A stretch of DNA of 64,000 bases from Shimia biformata (GCF_016888515.1 NZ_JAFEJK010000001.1:1893475-1957474); one strand, 5' to 3'; shown: positions 17,899 through 28,273, counted from the stretch's first letter. The notes: generated by a model not told the origin, from the letters alone. Numbers and translations are program-made.

Positions 17899-19011
17899 AT
17901 GTCGATCAACCACATCCGCCCGTGGCGCCAGATCGAGCGCCGCAAATCGCGCCAGATCATGGTCGGAAACGTGCCCGTCGGCGGTGACGCGCCCATCGCG
18001 GTGCAAACCATGACCAATACCGATTCCGGGGATGTGAAGGCGACGCTGGCACAGGTGCTGGCGGCGGCCGAGGCCGGCGCGGATATCGTCCGCATCTCGG
18101 CGCCCGATCAGGCCGCGACCACGGCTTTGCGCGACATTTGCCGCGAAAGCCCGGTGCCGATCGTGGCGGACATCCATTTCCACTACAAACGCGCCATCGA
18201 AGCGGCCGAGGCGGGCGCCGCCTGCCTGCGCATCAACCCCGGCAATATCGGCGATGAAAAGCGGGTGAAAGAGGTGATCCAGGCGGCCAAGGACCATGGC
18301 TGTTCGATCCGCATCGGGGTGAATGCCGGGTCGCTTGAAAAGCACCTGTTGGAAAAATACGGCGAACCCTGCCCGGACGCGATGGTCGAGTCGGGGCTCG
18401 AACATATCCGCATCCTCGAAGACAATGATTTCCGAAACTACAAGATCAGCGTCAAGGCATCCGATGTATTTATGACCGCCGCTGCCTATCAGCAGCTGGC
18501 CGATGTCACCGACGCGCCGATCCACCTTGGCGTGACCGAGGCGGGGGGCTTTGTGTCCGGCACGATCAAATCGGCGATTGGCCTTGGCAACCTCCTGTGG
18601 ATGGGGATCGGTGACACGATCCGGGTGTCCCTGTCCGCCGATCCGGTGGAAGAGGTGAAGGTTGGTTTCGAGATCCTGAAATCTCTGGGCCTGCGCCATC
18701 GTGGGGTCAATATCATCTCTTGCCCGTCCTGCGCGCGGCAGGGGTTTGACGTGATCGCCACCGTGGCCGAACTGGAAAAACGTCTGGCCCATATCCACAC
18801 GCCCATGAGCCTGTCGATCATCGGCTGCGTGGTGAATGGACCGGGAGAGGCGCTGATGACCGATGTCGGCTTTACCGGCGGCGGGGCGGGGTCGGGCATG
18901 GTCTATCTGGCGGGCAAGCAAAGCCACAAGATGTCCAATGACCAGATGATCGACCACATCGTCGAAGAGGTCGAGAAAAAGGCCGCCCAGATCGAGGCGG
19001 CCACAGAGTAG
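17899..19011 (+). CDS. ispG: 4-hydroxy-3-methylbut-2-en-1-yl diphosphate synthase
   Basis: Converts methylerythritol cyclodiphosphate to HMBPP in the non-mevalonate isoprenoid pathway, using a [4Fe-4S] cluster. The ATG at 17899 gives [10 protein letters not shown] and about 370 residues. An upstream GTG at 17872 is possible because no clear ribosome-binding site precedes the ATG. Cluster ligands appear in [13 protein letters not shown] and [11 protein letters not shown], and the barrel motif VQTMTNTDS is conserved. It depends on the Fe-S assembly proteins, of which three are encoded in this window. Confidence 0.96.
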   Translation: MSINHIRPWRQIERRKSRQIMVGNVPVGGDAPIAVQTMTNTDSGDVKATLAQVLAAAEAGADIVRISAPDQAATTALRDICRESPVPIVADIHFHYKRAIEAAEAGAACLRINPGNIGDEKRVKEVIQAAKDHGCSIRIGVNAGSLEKHLLEKYGEPCPDAMVESGLEHIRILEDNDFRNYKISVKASDVFMTAAAYQQLADVTDAPIHLGVTEAGGFVSGTIKSAIGLGNLLWMGIGDTIRVSLSADPVEEVKVGFEILKSLGLRHRGVNIISCPSCARQGFDVIATVAELEKRLAHIHTPMSLSIIGCVVNGPGEALMTDVGFTGGGAGSGMVYLAGKQSHKMSNDQMIDHIVEEVEKKAAQIEAATE

Positions 19012-19033
19012 AAAAGCGGTCTCGACACAGGTT

Positions 19034-19064
19034 CGCCCCCGCCCTGGGGGGCGGGTCGGGGGCG
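19034..19064. terminator. stem-loop between convergent ispG and dsbA-like genes
   Basis: An 8-bp stem CGCCCCCG/CGGGGGCG extended by CCC/GGG after one bulged base. It lies 22 bases after the ispG stop. No T-run is present on either strand, so intrinsic termination is uncertain. Confidence 0.45.
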
Positions 19065-19120
19065 ATCCGGCGGCAAAAAACAATCTGTCGACGCCGGAAG
19101 AGACGCGAACCTCTGTTGGA

Positions 19121-19864
19121 TTACCCCCGTTTCTGCGCCACCAGCGCCTGCATGTTCTGCAGCGGCAGGTAGCCGCGCAGCAGATCATCCTGCATCACGA
19201 AAGTCGGGGTGCCCGAGATCCGCAGGCGTTGCGCCAGCGCGCGGGTGGCGTTCAGCTCTTCATTGACCTTGTCGGTGTCCATGGCCGCGAAAAGCGCGTC
19301 CTTGTCATGGCCAAGGCTTTCCGCCAGACGGCCCAGGGTGGTCTTGGTGGCGTCCTGCTTGAGCTTGATCAGCGCATTATGCGCGGCCTCATAAGCCTCG
19401 TCGCCGTAAAGATGTTTCACCGCGATGGCAAAGCGCGACGACAGGACAGACCCTTCGCCAAGAATCGGGAACTCTTTGACGATAAAGCGGATATTGCCGT
19501 CCGACTCGATCAGTTCCACCACCTCGTCATGCGCCTTGCGGCAGTATCCGCAGCGATAGTCGATGAACTCGACCAGGGTGATGTCGCCCTCGGGGTTGCC
19601 GCCGACCCAACTGAATCCGTCATTAAAGATCGCATCGGCATTGGCAGTGACAAGTTCGATATCCTGCGCGGCCTCGGCCTGGGCCTGGCGCTGTTCCATC
19701 ACCTCGACCGCCTCGAAGATCACCTCGGGGTTTTCCAGAAGGTAGGCACGGATCTCGGCGCGGAAGGCGGCGCGTTCGCTGTCGGACATCTTGTCGATGT
19801 CAAAGGCGGCGGCGGGCAGGGCGGTCAGGCATAGCGCCGCAGCGGTGGTGGCAAGGAATTTCAT
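19121..19864 (-). CDS. DsbA-family thiol-disulphide oxidoreductase, periplasmic
   Basis: A 247-residue exported protein: signal peptide MKFLATTAAALCLTALPAAA, an acidic helical N-terminal region (residues 22-75), then a thioredoxin-fold domain with the active site DYRCGYCRKAH and the cis-Pro loop SGTPTF. The N-terminal extension and DUF-like helix resemble the ScsC/Com1 type of DsbA rather than classical DsbA. GGAGAG precedes the ATG. Its start lies 13 bases after the stop of the M48 protease gene, so the two form an operon acting on envelope proteins. Confidence 0.9.
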   Translation of the reverse strand: MKFLATTAAALCLTALPAAAFDIDKMSDSERAAFRAEIRAYLLENPEVIFEAVEVMEQRQAQAEAAQDIELVTANADAIFNDGFSWVGGNPEGDITLVEFIDYRCGYCRKAHDEVVELIESDGNIRFIVKEFPILGEGSVLSSRFAIAVKHLYGDEAYEAAHNALIKLKQDATKTTLGRLAESLGHDKDALFAAMDTDKVNEELNATRALAQRLRISGTPTFVMQDDLLRGYLPLQNMQALVAQKRG

Positions 19865-19877
19865 CGGTGTCTCTCCA

Positions 19878-21266
19878 TCATTTCTTGCGCGCTTCCGCAC
19901 GCTTGGCGGCATATTCGATATCCTGCGCCCGGCGCCAGCCGTTCGAGCCCTGGGGCAGGAGGGCCATGGCCCGTGTTGCGTGAAATCCGGCGTCCTTGAT
20001 CTTGCCGGACAGGGCATAGCGTTCGGCGGTGGCAAGCGAGGCCATGCCATTGTCGCCAAGCTGCGCGTAGGCCGCGCCAAGGTCGCGCAGGACGCGGCCA
20101 TCGCGGAAATCGCGCGAGCGGGATTTCTCCAGCTGCTCCAGCGCCTCTTTCGGCCGTCCGGCCGCCAGAAGCGCGCGCCCGAGACCGCCGAGGCACAGGG
20201 CATTGTCCGGCGCAAGTTCGACCGCGCGGGCATAGGCGTCGACGGCGGCGTTGAACTGGCGGCTTTCCAGCAGGATCTGGCCCTTGAGTTCCCAGAAAAA
20301 CGCATCGTCGGGCCGCATGGCAATGGCCTGATCCAGCTTGGCAATCGCGTTGGCGCGGTCGTGCAGCAGGTGATAGGCCACGGCCTCTCGCATCAGGGTG
20401 ATGTCGGGGCTGGCACTGTCATGGGCGCGGCGCATGGTCCATTTCGGGGCGCGCATGAAGGCGGAAGTCTTGCCGCGCGCGCGGTCGAACCAATAGCGCG
20501 TCTCGTCCGGGGTGGCGGTCGCGCCCTTCTGGATCTCGGCCATGGACCGCATCGCCCGCAACCGGTCACGTGTCAGCGGGTGGCTTTGCATATAGGGGTC
20601 CTGCCGCGAGCGGTTCAGGTTCTCCTGCCCCTCGAACATCTCATGCACCCGCACGGCTCCTCGAATATCGACCCCCGCTGCCGCCATGTAACGCGCGCCG
20701 GTGCGGTCGGCGGCGGTTTCTTCTTCGCGGGTGTGGGACAGGAAGCCCCGGATCGCGGAAGACTGAGAACCAAGGGCGATCCCCGCCGCCGCGCCCGCCT
20801 CGCCGGTCAGCGCACCGGCGGCAACCGCCAGCGCAAGGCCCAAAAGGGCGATGTTCTGCGCCGCGCCAAGGTTGGCCATGCGCCGGGTCAGGTGGCCATT
20901 GGTGATATGGGCCGCTTCATGCGCGATCACTGCTTGAAGCATGTCCGGCTCGCTCATGCGCATCAGCATGCCGGAATGGATGTAGATATTGTTGTTGTCG
21001 ATGACAAAGGCATTGAGCGAATCGTCATTGACGACCAGAACCCGCACCTGTCCCGCCAGCCCCGCCGCGCGCAGCACGGGTTCGGCCACCCGCTCCAGCG
21101 CATATTCGATATCCGGGTCGCGGATCAGCGATGCCGCCCGCGCCGTCGCCGGCAGCACAGCCAACAGGACGGCCAGCATCATCACCAGCCCCATGCGCAG
21201 GCAACGGATTGACCTTGCCGTCAATTCGCGGTGAAACCTCTGGGTGCCTGACAGGGTACTAATCAT
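19878..21266 (-). CDS. M48 family metalloprotease with TPR repeats, BepA/YfgC-like
   Basis: A zinc protease of about 460 residues. After a hydrophobic signal (GLVMMLAVLLAVLPATARA) comes the M48 domain with the zinc-binding VIAHEAAHITNGH and the downstream ligand region HTREEETAADR. The C-terminal 170 residues form TPR-type helices (DAFFWELKGQILLES, DNALCLGGLGRALL). In E. coli, BepA assembles or degrades outer-membrane proteins such as LptD in the periplasm. The start is uncertain: ATG 21266 gives a 40-residue leader and ATG 21194 a shorter one; neither has a good ribosome-binding site. It partly overlaps the divergent aminotransferase promoter. Confidence 0.88.
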   Translation of the reverse strand: MISTLSGTQRFHRELTARSIRCLRMGLVMMLAVLLAVLPATARAASLIRDPDIEYALERVAEPVLRAAGLAGQVRVLVVNDDSLNAFVIDNNNIYIHSGMLMRMSEPDMLQAVIAHEAAHITNGHLTRRMANLGAAQNIALLGLALAVAAGALTGEAGAAAGIALGSQSSAIRGFLSHTREEETAADRTGARYMAAAGVDIRGAVRVHEMFEGQENLNRSRQDPYMQSHPLTRDRLRAMRSMAEIQKGATATPDETRYWFDRARGKTSAFMRAPKWTMRRAHDSASPDITLMREAVAYHLLHDRANAIAKLDQAIAMRPDDAFFWELKGQILLESRQFNAAVDAYARAVELAPDNALCLGGLGRALLAAGRPKEALEQLEKSRSRDFRDGRVLRDLGAAYAQLGDNGMASLATAERYALSGKIKDAGFHATRAMALLPQGSNGWRRAQDIEYAAKRAEARKK

Positions 21267-21288
21267 GGGGCCAATAAGGACGAAACCG

Positions 21289-22440
21289 ATGCGGAACTCA
21301 AGGCGGGGCGTGGTCGATCCCTTCATTGTGATGGATGTCATGGAGGCCGCACGCCGGGCCGAGGCCGCCGGGCGACACATCATCCACATGGAAGTGGGGC
21401 AGCCGGGAACGCCCGCGCCACAAGCCGCGCGGCAGGCACTGGCACAGGATATGGAGCGCGACGCCCTTGGCTATACCGTGGCGCTGGGTATCCCCGCCCT
21501 GCGTGAGCGGATCGCCGCGCTTTACCACGACTGGTATGGCGTCACGCTTGATCCGGCCCGCGTGATCGTGACGCCGGGATCGTCGGGGGCGTTCCTTCTG
21601 ACGTTCACCGCGCTTTTTGACACCGGCGACCGGGTGGCGATCGGGGCGCCGGGCTATCCGTCCTATCGACAGATCCTGAAGGCGCTGGACCTTGTGCCGG
21701 TGGACTTGCAGACCGCGCCGGAAAACCGACTGCAACCCGTGCCTGCCGATTTCGCCGGGTTGGACGTGCAGGGGCTGATGGTGGCGTCCCCCGCCAACCC
21801 GACCGGCACCATGCTGGACCGCGCCGCGATGTCGGCCCTGATCGAGGCCTGTGCCGCGAAAGGCGCGGCTTTCATCAGTGACGAGATCTATCACGGCATC
21901 GAATACGAGGCCAAAGCGGTCACCGCGCTGGAAATCACCGATGATTGCTATGTCATCAATTCGTTTTCCAAGTATTTCTCGATGACCGGCTGGCGGGTCG
22001 GCTGGATGGTCGTGCCCGAGGACCACGTCCGCAAGGTCGAACGTCTGGCCCAGAACATGTTCATCTGCGCCCCCCATGCCAGCCAGGTCGCGGCGCTGGC
22101 GGCGATGGACGCGCAGGGCGAGCTTGAGGCAAACATGGATGTCTATCGCCAGAACCGCCAGATGATGATCGAGGGTCTGCCCAAGGCGGGGTTCACCAAG
22201 TTCGCCCCGCCGGATGGTGCGTTTTATGTCTATGCCGATGTCAGCGAATTCACCGATGACAGCCTGGCATTCTGCAACGAGATTCTGGAGCAGGCCGGGG
22301 TCGCCGTGACGCCGGGACTTGATTTCGATCCCGTCCGGGGCGCGGGCACGATCCGGTTTTCCTATGCCCGGTCCAGTGCGGATATCGCCGAAGGGCTGGA
22401 TCGTTTGCGCCGGTTCATGGCGGAACGTGGCCATATCTGA
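21289..22440 (+). CDS. class I/II pyridoxal-phosphate aminotransferase
   Basis: A 383-residue fold-type I aminotransferase. AAGGA stands eight bases before the ATG at 21289. Conserved features are the substrate-contact EVGQPGTPAP, the GSSGAFLL helix that binds the cofactor phosphate, SPANPTGTM, ISDEIYHGIEY (Asp and Tyr contacting PLP) and the Schiff-base lysine in NSFSKYFSMTGWR. It resembles aspartate/aromatic aminotransferases. The amino donor cannot be determined from sequence alone. It starts about 20 bases from the opposite-strand protease gene. Confidence 0.9.
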   Translation: MRNSRRGVVDPFIVMDVMEAARRAEAAGRHIIHMEVGQPGTPAPQAARQALAQDMERDALGYTVALGIPALRERIAALYHDWYGVTLDPARVIVTPGSSGAFLLTFTALFDTGDRVAIGAPGYPSYRQILKALDLVPVDLQTAPENRLQPVPADFAGLDVQGLMVASPANPTGTMLDRAAMSALIEACAAKGAAFISDEIYHGIEYEAKAVTALEITDDCYVINSFSKYFSMTGWRVGWMVVPEDHVRKVERLAQNMFICAPHASQVAALAAMDAQGELEANMDVYRQNRQMMIEGLPKAGFTKFAPPDGAFYVYADVSEFTDDSLAFCNEILEQAGVAVTPGLDFDPVRGAGTIRFSYARSSADIAEGLDRLRRFMAERGHI

Positions 22441-22514
22441 CGGCCAGGAACCCCAGGATGGCGCGGCGGGCGGCGATGCCCTAGACTGCGCCCAACAAGA
22501 CACATGAGGCAGGT

Positions 22515-23747
22515 GTGAGCGGATTTCTGAAATATATGGCGGTTGTTGCCGCCCTTTGCCTGACGTTCGGCGACAGGGTGATGGCGCAGGAATTGCGCGC
22601 TCTGGCGCGGGTCGATGCCGCGGAGTCGTCGCTGACGGACAGGAAAGCAAGCGTGACGCTTGACCTTGCGCTGTCGCAGGGGGTGCCATGGCGCCTGTTC
22701 ACGCTGGATGACCCGCGTCGGCTGGTCCTCGATTTCCGCGAGGTCGACTGGAGCGGTCTGACGGCCGAGGGTCTGGGCAGCAGCGCGCATATCGGCGATC
22801 TGCGCTTTGGCCAGTATCGGCCGGGCTGGAGCCGCATGGTTCTGGCACTGAACACGCCCCTGATCGTCGACACAGCAGAGATGCGGACCGATGCCACCAG
22901 CGGCGCAGCGCGGCTTGTGGTTGCGCTCGCCCGGTCCGACGCCACCACCTTTGCCGCCACCACGGGCGCACCGCGCGACCCGCGCTGGGACTTGCCGGAA
23001 CCGGCCAAAACCGCCGATCCAAAGGCGGCGAAACCGGATTGGGCGCCGATCCATGTCGTTCTGGACCCCGGTCATGGCGGCATCGACCCCGGCGCAGAAC
23101 AGGGCGACGTGATCGAGAAGGACATGATGCTGCGTTTCGCCCGCGAACTGCGCGACATGCTGCGGCGTTCGGGCCGGTTCGAGGTCACGCTGACCCGCGA
23201 CGAGGATGAATTCGTCTCGCTGGAACGGCGCATCTCGATCGCGCACGAGGTCGGGGCGGACGTGTTCATCTCGCTTCATGCCGACAGCATCCAGCAAGGG
23301 CGTGCGCGGGGGGCAACGGTCTATACGCTGGCCCAGGAAGCCAGCGACAAGGCCTCGGCCTATCTGGCCGAGCGCCACGACAGGGCGGATATCCTTGCCG
23401 GGGTGGACCTGAACGGCACCGATGACCAGGTGACCGACATCCTGCTTGATCTTGCCCGGTTGGAAAACCAGCCGCGGTCGCAAAAGCTGGCGAAGGCGCT
23501 GGTTCAGGGCATGCGGGACAATGCCGGGTCGGTGAACCGCAAGCCGATCCGCAGTGCGGGGTTTTCCGTGCTGAAGGCCGCCGATATCCCGTCGGTGCTG
23601 GTCGAACTGGGCTTCATGTCCTCGCAAAAGGATCTCGACAACCTGCGCGACCCGAACTGGCGGGCGCTGATGGCGGCGGGGATACGCGACGGACTGCTGG
23701 CGTGGCTCTCCGAGGACAAGGCCACCCGCGCGTTGATGCGCCAGTAA
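22515..23747 (+). CDS. N-acetylmuramoyl-L-alanine amidase, AmiC-like
   Basis: A 410-residue periplasmic cell-wall hydrolase that cleaves the bond between MurNAc and the stem peptide, needed for daughter-cell separation. It starts at a GTG (22515) with GAGGC upstream. A signal sequence (residues 1-24) is followed by an AMIN domain (residues 25-150, peptidoglycan targeting) and an Amidase_3 domain with zinc ligands in VLDPGHGGIDPG, a Glu in the GDVIEKD region, FISLHADS, and the terminal VELGFMSS. PBP1A follows 121 bases later. Confidence 0.94.
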   Translation: MSGFLKYMAVVAALCLTFGDRVMAQELRALARVDAAESSLTDRKASVTLDLALSQGVPWRLFTLDDPRRLVLDFREVDWSGLTAEGLGSSAHIGDLRFGQYRPGWSRMVLALNTPLIVDTAEMRTDATSGAARLVVALARSDATTFAATTGAPRDPRWDLPEPAKTADPKAAKPDWAPIHVVLDPGHGGIDPGAEQGDVIEKDMMLRFARELRDMLRRSGRFEVTLTRDEDEFVSLERRISIAHEVGADVFISLHADSIQQGRARGATVYTLAQEASDKASAYLAERHDRADILAGVDLNGTDDQVTDILLDLARLENQPRSQKLAKALVQGMRDNAGSVNRKPIRSAGFSVLKAADIPSVLVELGFMSSQKDLDNLRDPNWRALMAAGIRDGLLAWLSEDKATRALMRQ

Positions 23748-23868
23748 CGCTGTTTTTGCCAAGTTGACCAAACGTCAGCGGCGGGAAGATGCTGATATCT
23801 CATCGGGATGTGTTTTGACCCCCCGCCATGGGACAGCTATAGAGACGATAAAGGCAAAAGAGGCCACA

Positions 23869-26424
23869 GTGGTTAGATTCTTCCTGTCCACCCTGGGAAC
23901 GCTGTTCACTTTCGTCACCATGGCAGTGGCGATCGTCGCGCTGTCTATCGGCGCGGTGTTCTACATGTATGGCCGCGAACTGCCGAGCCACGAAAGCCTC
24001 GCCCAGTACAAGCCCCCGACCATCAGCCGTATTTACAGCCGCGAGGGTCTGATCATCGACGAGTTCGCCCGCGAACGCCGCCTGTTTGTTCCGTCGGACG
24101 AAATCCCCGATCTGGTGAAACAAGCGTTCATCTCGGCCGAGGACAAGAACTTCTATTCCCATTCGGGCTATGACGCGCGTGGCATCGCGGCGGCGGCGGT
24201 CGAGGCCGTGCGCTCGCGCGGGCAGAACGTGCGCGGGGCGTCGACCATCACCCAGCAGGTGATGAAGAACTTTCTTCTGTCCGGCGACCGCCGGATCGAA
24301 CGCAAGATCAAGGAAATCATCCTTGCCACGCGGGTCGAGGAAACCCTGTCCAAGGACCAGATCCTAGAGCTTTACCTGAACGAGATCTTCCTTGGTCAGA
24401 ACTCTTACGGTGTCGCGGCTGCGGCCCAGACCTATTTCAACAAGGCCCTGACCGAGCTTGAGCCGCACGAGGCAGCGACGCTGGCTTCGATGCCCAAGGC
24501 GCCCAGCCAGTATCACCCGGTCCGCCAGCACGACCGCCTGTTGAACCGCCGCAACTATGTGCTGCGCGAGATGGCCGAGAACGGATATATCTCGGAAGAG
24601 GTCTATCTGGCGGAACGCGACAAGCCCATCCGCTCGGTCCAGAATGGCGATTTCGACAGTTTCCGCACCGCGCTGCCGCCGCGCGACTATTTCACCGACG
24701 AGATCCGCCGCCAGTTGTCGGATGATTTCGGCGAGGAAGAGTTCTTTACCGGCGGCATGACCGTGCGCGCCACCGTCGACCCCGAGATGCAGGAGGTTGC
24801 GGCCCGTGCGCTGCGCCACGCGCTTGAGAAATACGACCGCGCGCAGGGGCTGTGGCGTGGCACTGGCAAGAGACTGAGCGACGACCAACTGGCATCGGAA
24901 GACGCCTGGCGCGCGGCGCTGGCTGAGGTCGAGGTGCCGCGTGACGTCGACCTCGACGGGCAATGGTATCCGGCAGTCGTGCTGGAGGTCGGCACCAACG
25001 ACGCCCGGATCGGGATCGAAGGTGTGCCCGAGGATGGCGATGGCCACTGGATTCCTGCCAAGGACGTGACCTGGGCGCGCAAGCTTCTGGAAGACGGCAA
25101 GCGCGGCCCCAAGGCCAAGGTCGCCGGTGATCTGGTTGATCGTGGCGACGTGGTGCTGGTGCGTGCGATTACCAAGGATGACAGCGGCGATTTCGTGCGC
25201 TGGTCGCTGCGCCAGGTGCCCGAGGTGCAGGGCGCATTCATGGCGATGGACGTCAACAACGGCCGCGTTCTGGCGATGCAGGGCGGGTTCAGCTACCAGG
25301 ACACGGTGTTCAACCGCGCAACCCAGGCCGAACGTCAGCCGGGGTCAAGCTTCAAGCCGTTTGTCTATGCCGCCGCATTGGACTCGGGCTATAGCCCCGC
25401 CACCATCGTTGTCGACGCCCCGATCGAGATCGACACGCCGCAGGGTCTGTGGCGGCCGCGCAACTCGACCAACCAGTTCTATGGCCCGACGCCGCTGCGC
25501 ACCGGCATCGAAATGAGCCGGAACCTGATGACCATCCGCCTGGCGCAAGAGGTCGGCATGGATGTGGTCGCCCATTACGCCGAACTGTTCGGTGTGTATG
25601 ACAACATGGGGCAGTTCCTGGCCAACTCGCTTGGCTCCGAAGAAACCACGCTCTATCAGATGGTTGCGGCCTATGCGATGTTTGCCAACGGCGGCGAACG
25701 GGTCGAGCCGACGCTGGTTGACCGGGTGCAGGACCGCTATGGCAAGACGATCTATCGCCATGACAAGCGCGACTGCAGCGACTGTTCGACTGCCGACATT
25801 CCATCCAATCAAGGGCCGCGCATCGTATCGAACCGGACGCGGGTCATGAATGCGGTGACGGCCTATCAGCTGACCTCGATGATGCAGGGCGTGGTGACAC
25901 GCGGCACCGCATCAAGCCAGATCAACCTGCCGGTGCCGATCGCCGGCAAGACCGGGACCACGAACGAGGCCAAGGACGTCTGGTTCGTCGGCTTCTCGTC
26001 CACCATCGCGGCTGGCTGCTATATCGGCCATGACATCCCGCGCCCGCTTGGTCGCGGCAGCTATGGCGGCACCACCTGCGGCCCGGTCTTCCAGGAGTTC
26101 ATGGAAAAGGCGATCGAGAAATACGGCGGCGGCAAGTTCAAGGTCCCGCCGGGGGGCCGCTTTATCAAGATCGACCGCTACACCGGCGCACGGCTTCCCG
26201 ACGATGCCTCTGGCCCGTCGGTGGTTGCGGAATATTTCCGCGACGGCGAGGAACCGATCTTTGGAATCGCCTATGACGGTGGCTTCGCGATGGGCTCGAA
26301 CCTGCCGCTGTTCGAAGAGGTGACATCGACGGACGGAACCGAAGTCACGACATCGACCGGCGAAAAGGCCATCGTGGGACCAAAGGCGGATTTCGGCACG
26401 GTCTCGTCCGGCGGTCTTTACTGA
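23869..26424 (+). CDS. mrcA: bifunctional penicillin-binding protein 1A
   Basis: An 851-residue class A PBP that polymerises and cross-links peptidoglycan. I chose the GTG at 23869 because AAAGAGG lies upstream and the membrane anchor (FVTMAVAIVALSIGAVFY) then begins at about residue 15. The GT51 glycosyltransferase domain has EDKNFYSHSG and RGASTITQQ. An OB-like insert of about 150 residues follows. The transpeptidase has Ser-x-x-Lys in QPGSSFKPF, SRN in EMSRNLM and KTG in AGKTGTT. It follows the amidase gene, so wall synthesis and hydrolysis are neighbours here. Confidence 0.96.
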   Translation: MVRFFLSTLGTLFTFVTMAVAIVALSIGAVFYMYGRELPSHESLAQYKPPTISRIYSREGLIIDEFARERRLFVPSDEIPDLVKQAFISAEDKNFYSHSGYDARGIAAAAVEAVRSRGQNVRGASTITQQVMKNFLLSGDRRIERKIKEIILATRVEETLSKDQILELYLNEIFLGQNSYGVAAAAQTYFNKALTELEPHEAATLASMPKAPSQYHPVRQHDRLLNRRNYVLREMAENGYISEEVYLAERDKPIRSVQNGDFDSFRTALPPRDYFTDEIRRQLSDDFGEEEFFTGGMTVRATVDPEMQEVAARALRHALEKYDRAQGLWRGTGKRLSDDQLASEDAWRAALAEVEVPRDVDLDGQWYPAVVLEVGTNDARIGIEGVPEDGDGHWIPAKDVTWARKLLEDGKRGPKAKVAGDLVDRGDVVLVRAITKDDSGDFVRWSLRQVPEVQGAFMAMDVNNGRVLAMQGGFSYQDTVFNRATQAERQPGSSFKPFVYAAALDSGYSPATIVVDAPIEIDTPQGLWRPRNSTNQFYGPTPLRTGIEMSRNLMTIRLAQEVGMDVVAHYAELFGVYDNMGQFLANSLGSEETTLYQMVAAYAMFANGGERVEPTLVDRVQDRYGKTIYRHDKRDCSDCSTADIPSNQGPRIVSNRTRVMNAVTAYQLTSMMQGVVTRGTASSQINLPVPIAGKTGTTNEAKDVWFVGFSSTIAAGCYIGHDIPRPLGRGSYGGTTCGPVFQEFMEKAIEKYGGGKFKVPPGGRFIKIDRYTGARLPDDASGPSVVAEYFRDGEEPIFGIAYDGGFAMGSNLPLFEEVTSTDGTEVTTSTGEKAIVGPKADFGTVSSGGLY

Positions 26425-26479
26425 GAGACGCCTGGGGTGGCGGTCAAAGACCGTCCGCATATCAACAAGGGGAAGGCGC

Positions 26480-26896
26480 ATGATTGCCTATGTGACCGTC
26501 GGCGCCGACGACATCGACCTTGCCAGACAGTTCTATTGCGCTTTCCTGCCCGCGCTTGGCTATCATCTGGAAGAAGGTCCCGAGGGGCTGAGTTTTGTTC
26601 TGCCCCGCATCCCTGGCCAATCCGTGGCACTGCCGGATTTCTACGTCAAACCGCCTTTTGACGGCGGCCCGGCAGGTGCGGGGAACGGGTCAATGGTTGC
26701 GTTTGAAGCAGAAGGCCAGCAACAGGTGCGCGACCTGCACGCCGCCGCGCTTCTGGCAGGGGGCACGGACGAGGGCGCACCGGGATTTCGCGCCGCATAT
26801 GGCGCGCATTTCTATGTCAGCTACCTGCGCGACCCGCAGGGCAACAAGATCGCGCTGTTTTCCTCCAATCCCGCAGAGCCGGGCCGCGACAGGTAA
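26480..26896 (+). CDS. VOC family (glyoxalase/dioxygenase-like) protein
   Basis: A 138-residue single-domain protein of the vicinal-oxygen-chelate fold. The N-terminal strand YVTVGADDIDLARQFYCAFLPALGY and the C-terminal FYVSYLRDPQGNKIALFSS are typical. The usual first His ligand is replaced by Val/Thr at the first strand, so it may not bind metal in the standard way. AAGGGGAAGG precedes the ATG. Its role is unknown. Confidence 0.82.
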   Translation: MIAYVTVGADDIDLARQFYCAFLPALGYHLEEGPEGLSFVLPRIPGQSVALPDFYVKPPFDGGPAGAGNGSMVAFEAEGQQQVRDLHAAALLAGGTDEGAPGFRAAYGAHFYVSYLRDPQGNKIALFSSNPAEPGRDR

Positions 26897-26988
26897 CGGT
26901 TTTCCCCGCCCAGACACGGGCCGCGTCTTGCCCGTCCATCACGGGTGGTTTATCACCCTGATCTGAAACTGACGAAGCGGAGTTCTTC

Positions 26989-28116
26989 ATGCGCGCGGAA
27001 GCCCAGAATACGGTGGCGGAAATCCAGAAATCCCTTGAGTTGCTGAAGCAGCGGCTCAACTGGGAAACCGCCGAGTATCGGTTGGAAGAATTCAATGCCC
27101 GCGTCGAGGATCCCGACCTCTGGAACGATCCCGAAGCGGCGCAGAAACTGATGCGCGAACGGCAGATGCTGGTCGATGCGATCAACACCTGCAAATCCAT
27201 CGAGACCGATCTGAACGACAATATCGAACTGATCGAACTGGGCGAGATGGAAGAGGATGACGAGGTCGTCAAGGACGCCGAAGCCGCGCTGAAGGCGCTG
27301 GCGGTCAAGGCCGCCGAGAAAGAGCTTGAGGCGCTTCTGGATGGTGAAGCCGACGGCAATGACACCTTCCTTGAAATCAACTCGGGCGCGGGCGGCACCG
27401 AAAGCTGCGACTGGGCGTCGATGCTGGCGCGGATGTATGTCCGCTGGGCCGAGAAAAAGGGCTACAAGGTCGAATTGCAGTCCGAAAGCGCGGGCGAAGA
27501 GGCGGGGATCAAATCCGCCACCTACAAGATTTCCGGCCCCAACGCCTATGGCTGGCTGAAATCGGAAAGCGGCGTGCATCGGCTGGTGCGGATTTCGCCC
27601 TATGACAGCGCCGCCAAGCGGCACACGTCGTTTTCGTCGGTTTGGGTCTATCCCGTGGTCGATGACAATATCGAGATCGAGGTCAACCCCGCCGATATCC
27701 GCATCGACACCTACCGGTCGTCTGGCGCGGGCGGGCAGCACGTCAACACCACCGACTCGGCGGTGCGGATCACCCACCACCCGACCGGGATCGTCGTGAC
27801 CAGTTCCGAGAAATCGCAGCACCAGAACCGCGACATCGCCATGAAAGCGCTGAAATCGCGGCTCTATCAGTTGGAGCTTGACCGCCGCAACGCCGATATT
27901 AACGCCGCGCACGAGGCCAAGGGGGATGCGGGCTGGGGCAACCAGATCCGCTCCTACGTCCTGCAGCCCTACCAGATGGTGAAGGACCTGCGCACCAATC
28001 ACGAGACTTCGGACACCAAGGGCGTGCTGGACGGCGATCTGGATGGTTTCATGGCGGCAACGCTGGCCCTGAACGCATCGGGCAAAAGCCGCGCAGAAGC
28101 GCAGGCCGAGGACTAA
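26989..28116 (+). CDS. prfB: peptide chain release factor 2
   Basis: A 375-residue class I release factor that reads UAA and UGA. The catalytic GGQ lies in [19 protein letters not shown]2-type context is clear ([20 protein letters not shown]). The frame is continuous through the point where E. coli needs a programmed +1 shift at an early UGA: here the equivalent region reads [15 protein letters not shown] with no stop. GCGGAG precedes the ATG. A stem-loop within a dispersed repeat follows at 28142. Confidence 0.97.
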   Translation: MRAEAQNTVAEIQKSLELLKQRLNWETAEYRLEEFNARVEDPDLWNDPEAAQKLMRERQMLVDAINTCKSIETDLNDNIELIELGEMEEDDEVVKDAEAALKALAVKAAEKELEALLDGEADGNDTFLEINSGAGGTESCDWASMLARMYVRWAEKKGYKVELQSESAGEEAGIKSATYKISGPNAYGWLKSESGVHRLVRISPYDSAAKRHTSFSSVWVYPVVDDNIEIEVNPADIRIDTYRSSGAGGQHVNTTDSAVRITHHPTGIVVTSSEKSQHQNRDIAMKALKSRLYQLELDRRNADINAAHEAKGDAGWGNQIRSYVLQPYQMVKDLRTNHETSDTKGVLDGDLDGFMAATLALNASGKSRAEAQAED

Positions 28117-28120
28117 GGAA

Positions 28121-28206
28121 GAGGGGCGCTGCCCCTCGGCTCAAAAACGCGGGGGATCCGCGTTTTTGCACCTCACCCCGGGGTATTTTCACCCAGCAAA
28201 AAGCAG
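28121..28206 (+). repeat. intergenic repeat element A, containing an 11-bp hairpin
   Basis: The element reads GAGGGGCGCTGCCCCTC, then an 11-bp hairpin (28142-28152 with 28158-28168, CAAAAACGCGG/CCGCGTTTTTG), then CCTCACCCCGGGGTATTTT followed by a purine-rich end. The same plan appears at 51396-51470 with a different hairpin sequence. It begins just after the prfB stop, and the hairpin with its T-rich arm may act as the terminator. Confidence 0.7.
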
Positions 28207-28273
28207 CGCACCGGGCTTGCGCCCGTGTCGAGTTGCTCTAGCCTGACCCGCAACGATGGCGACGGAGGCACGC

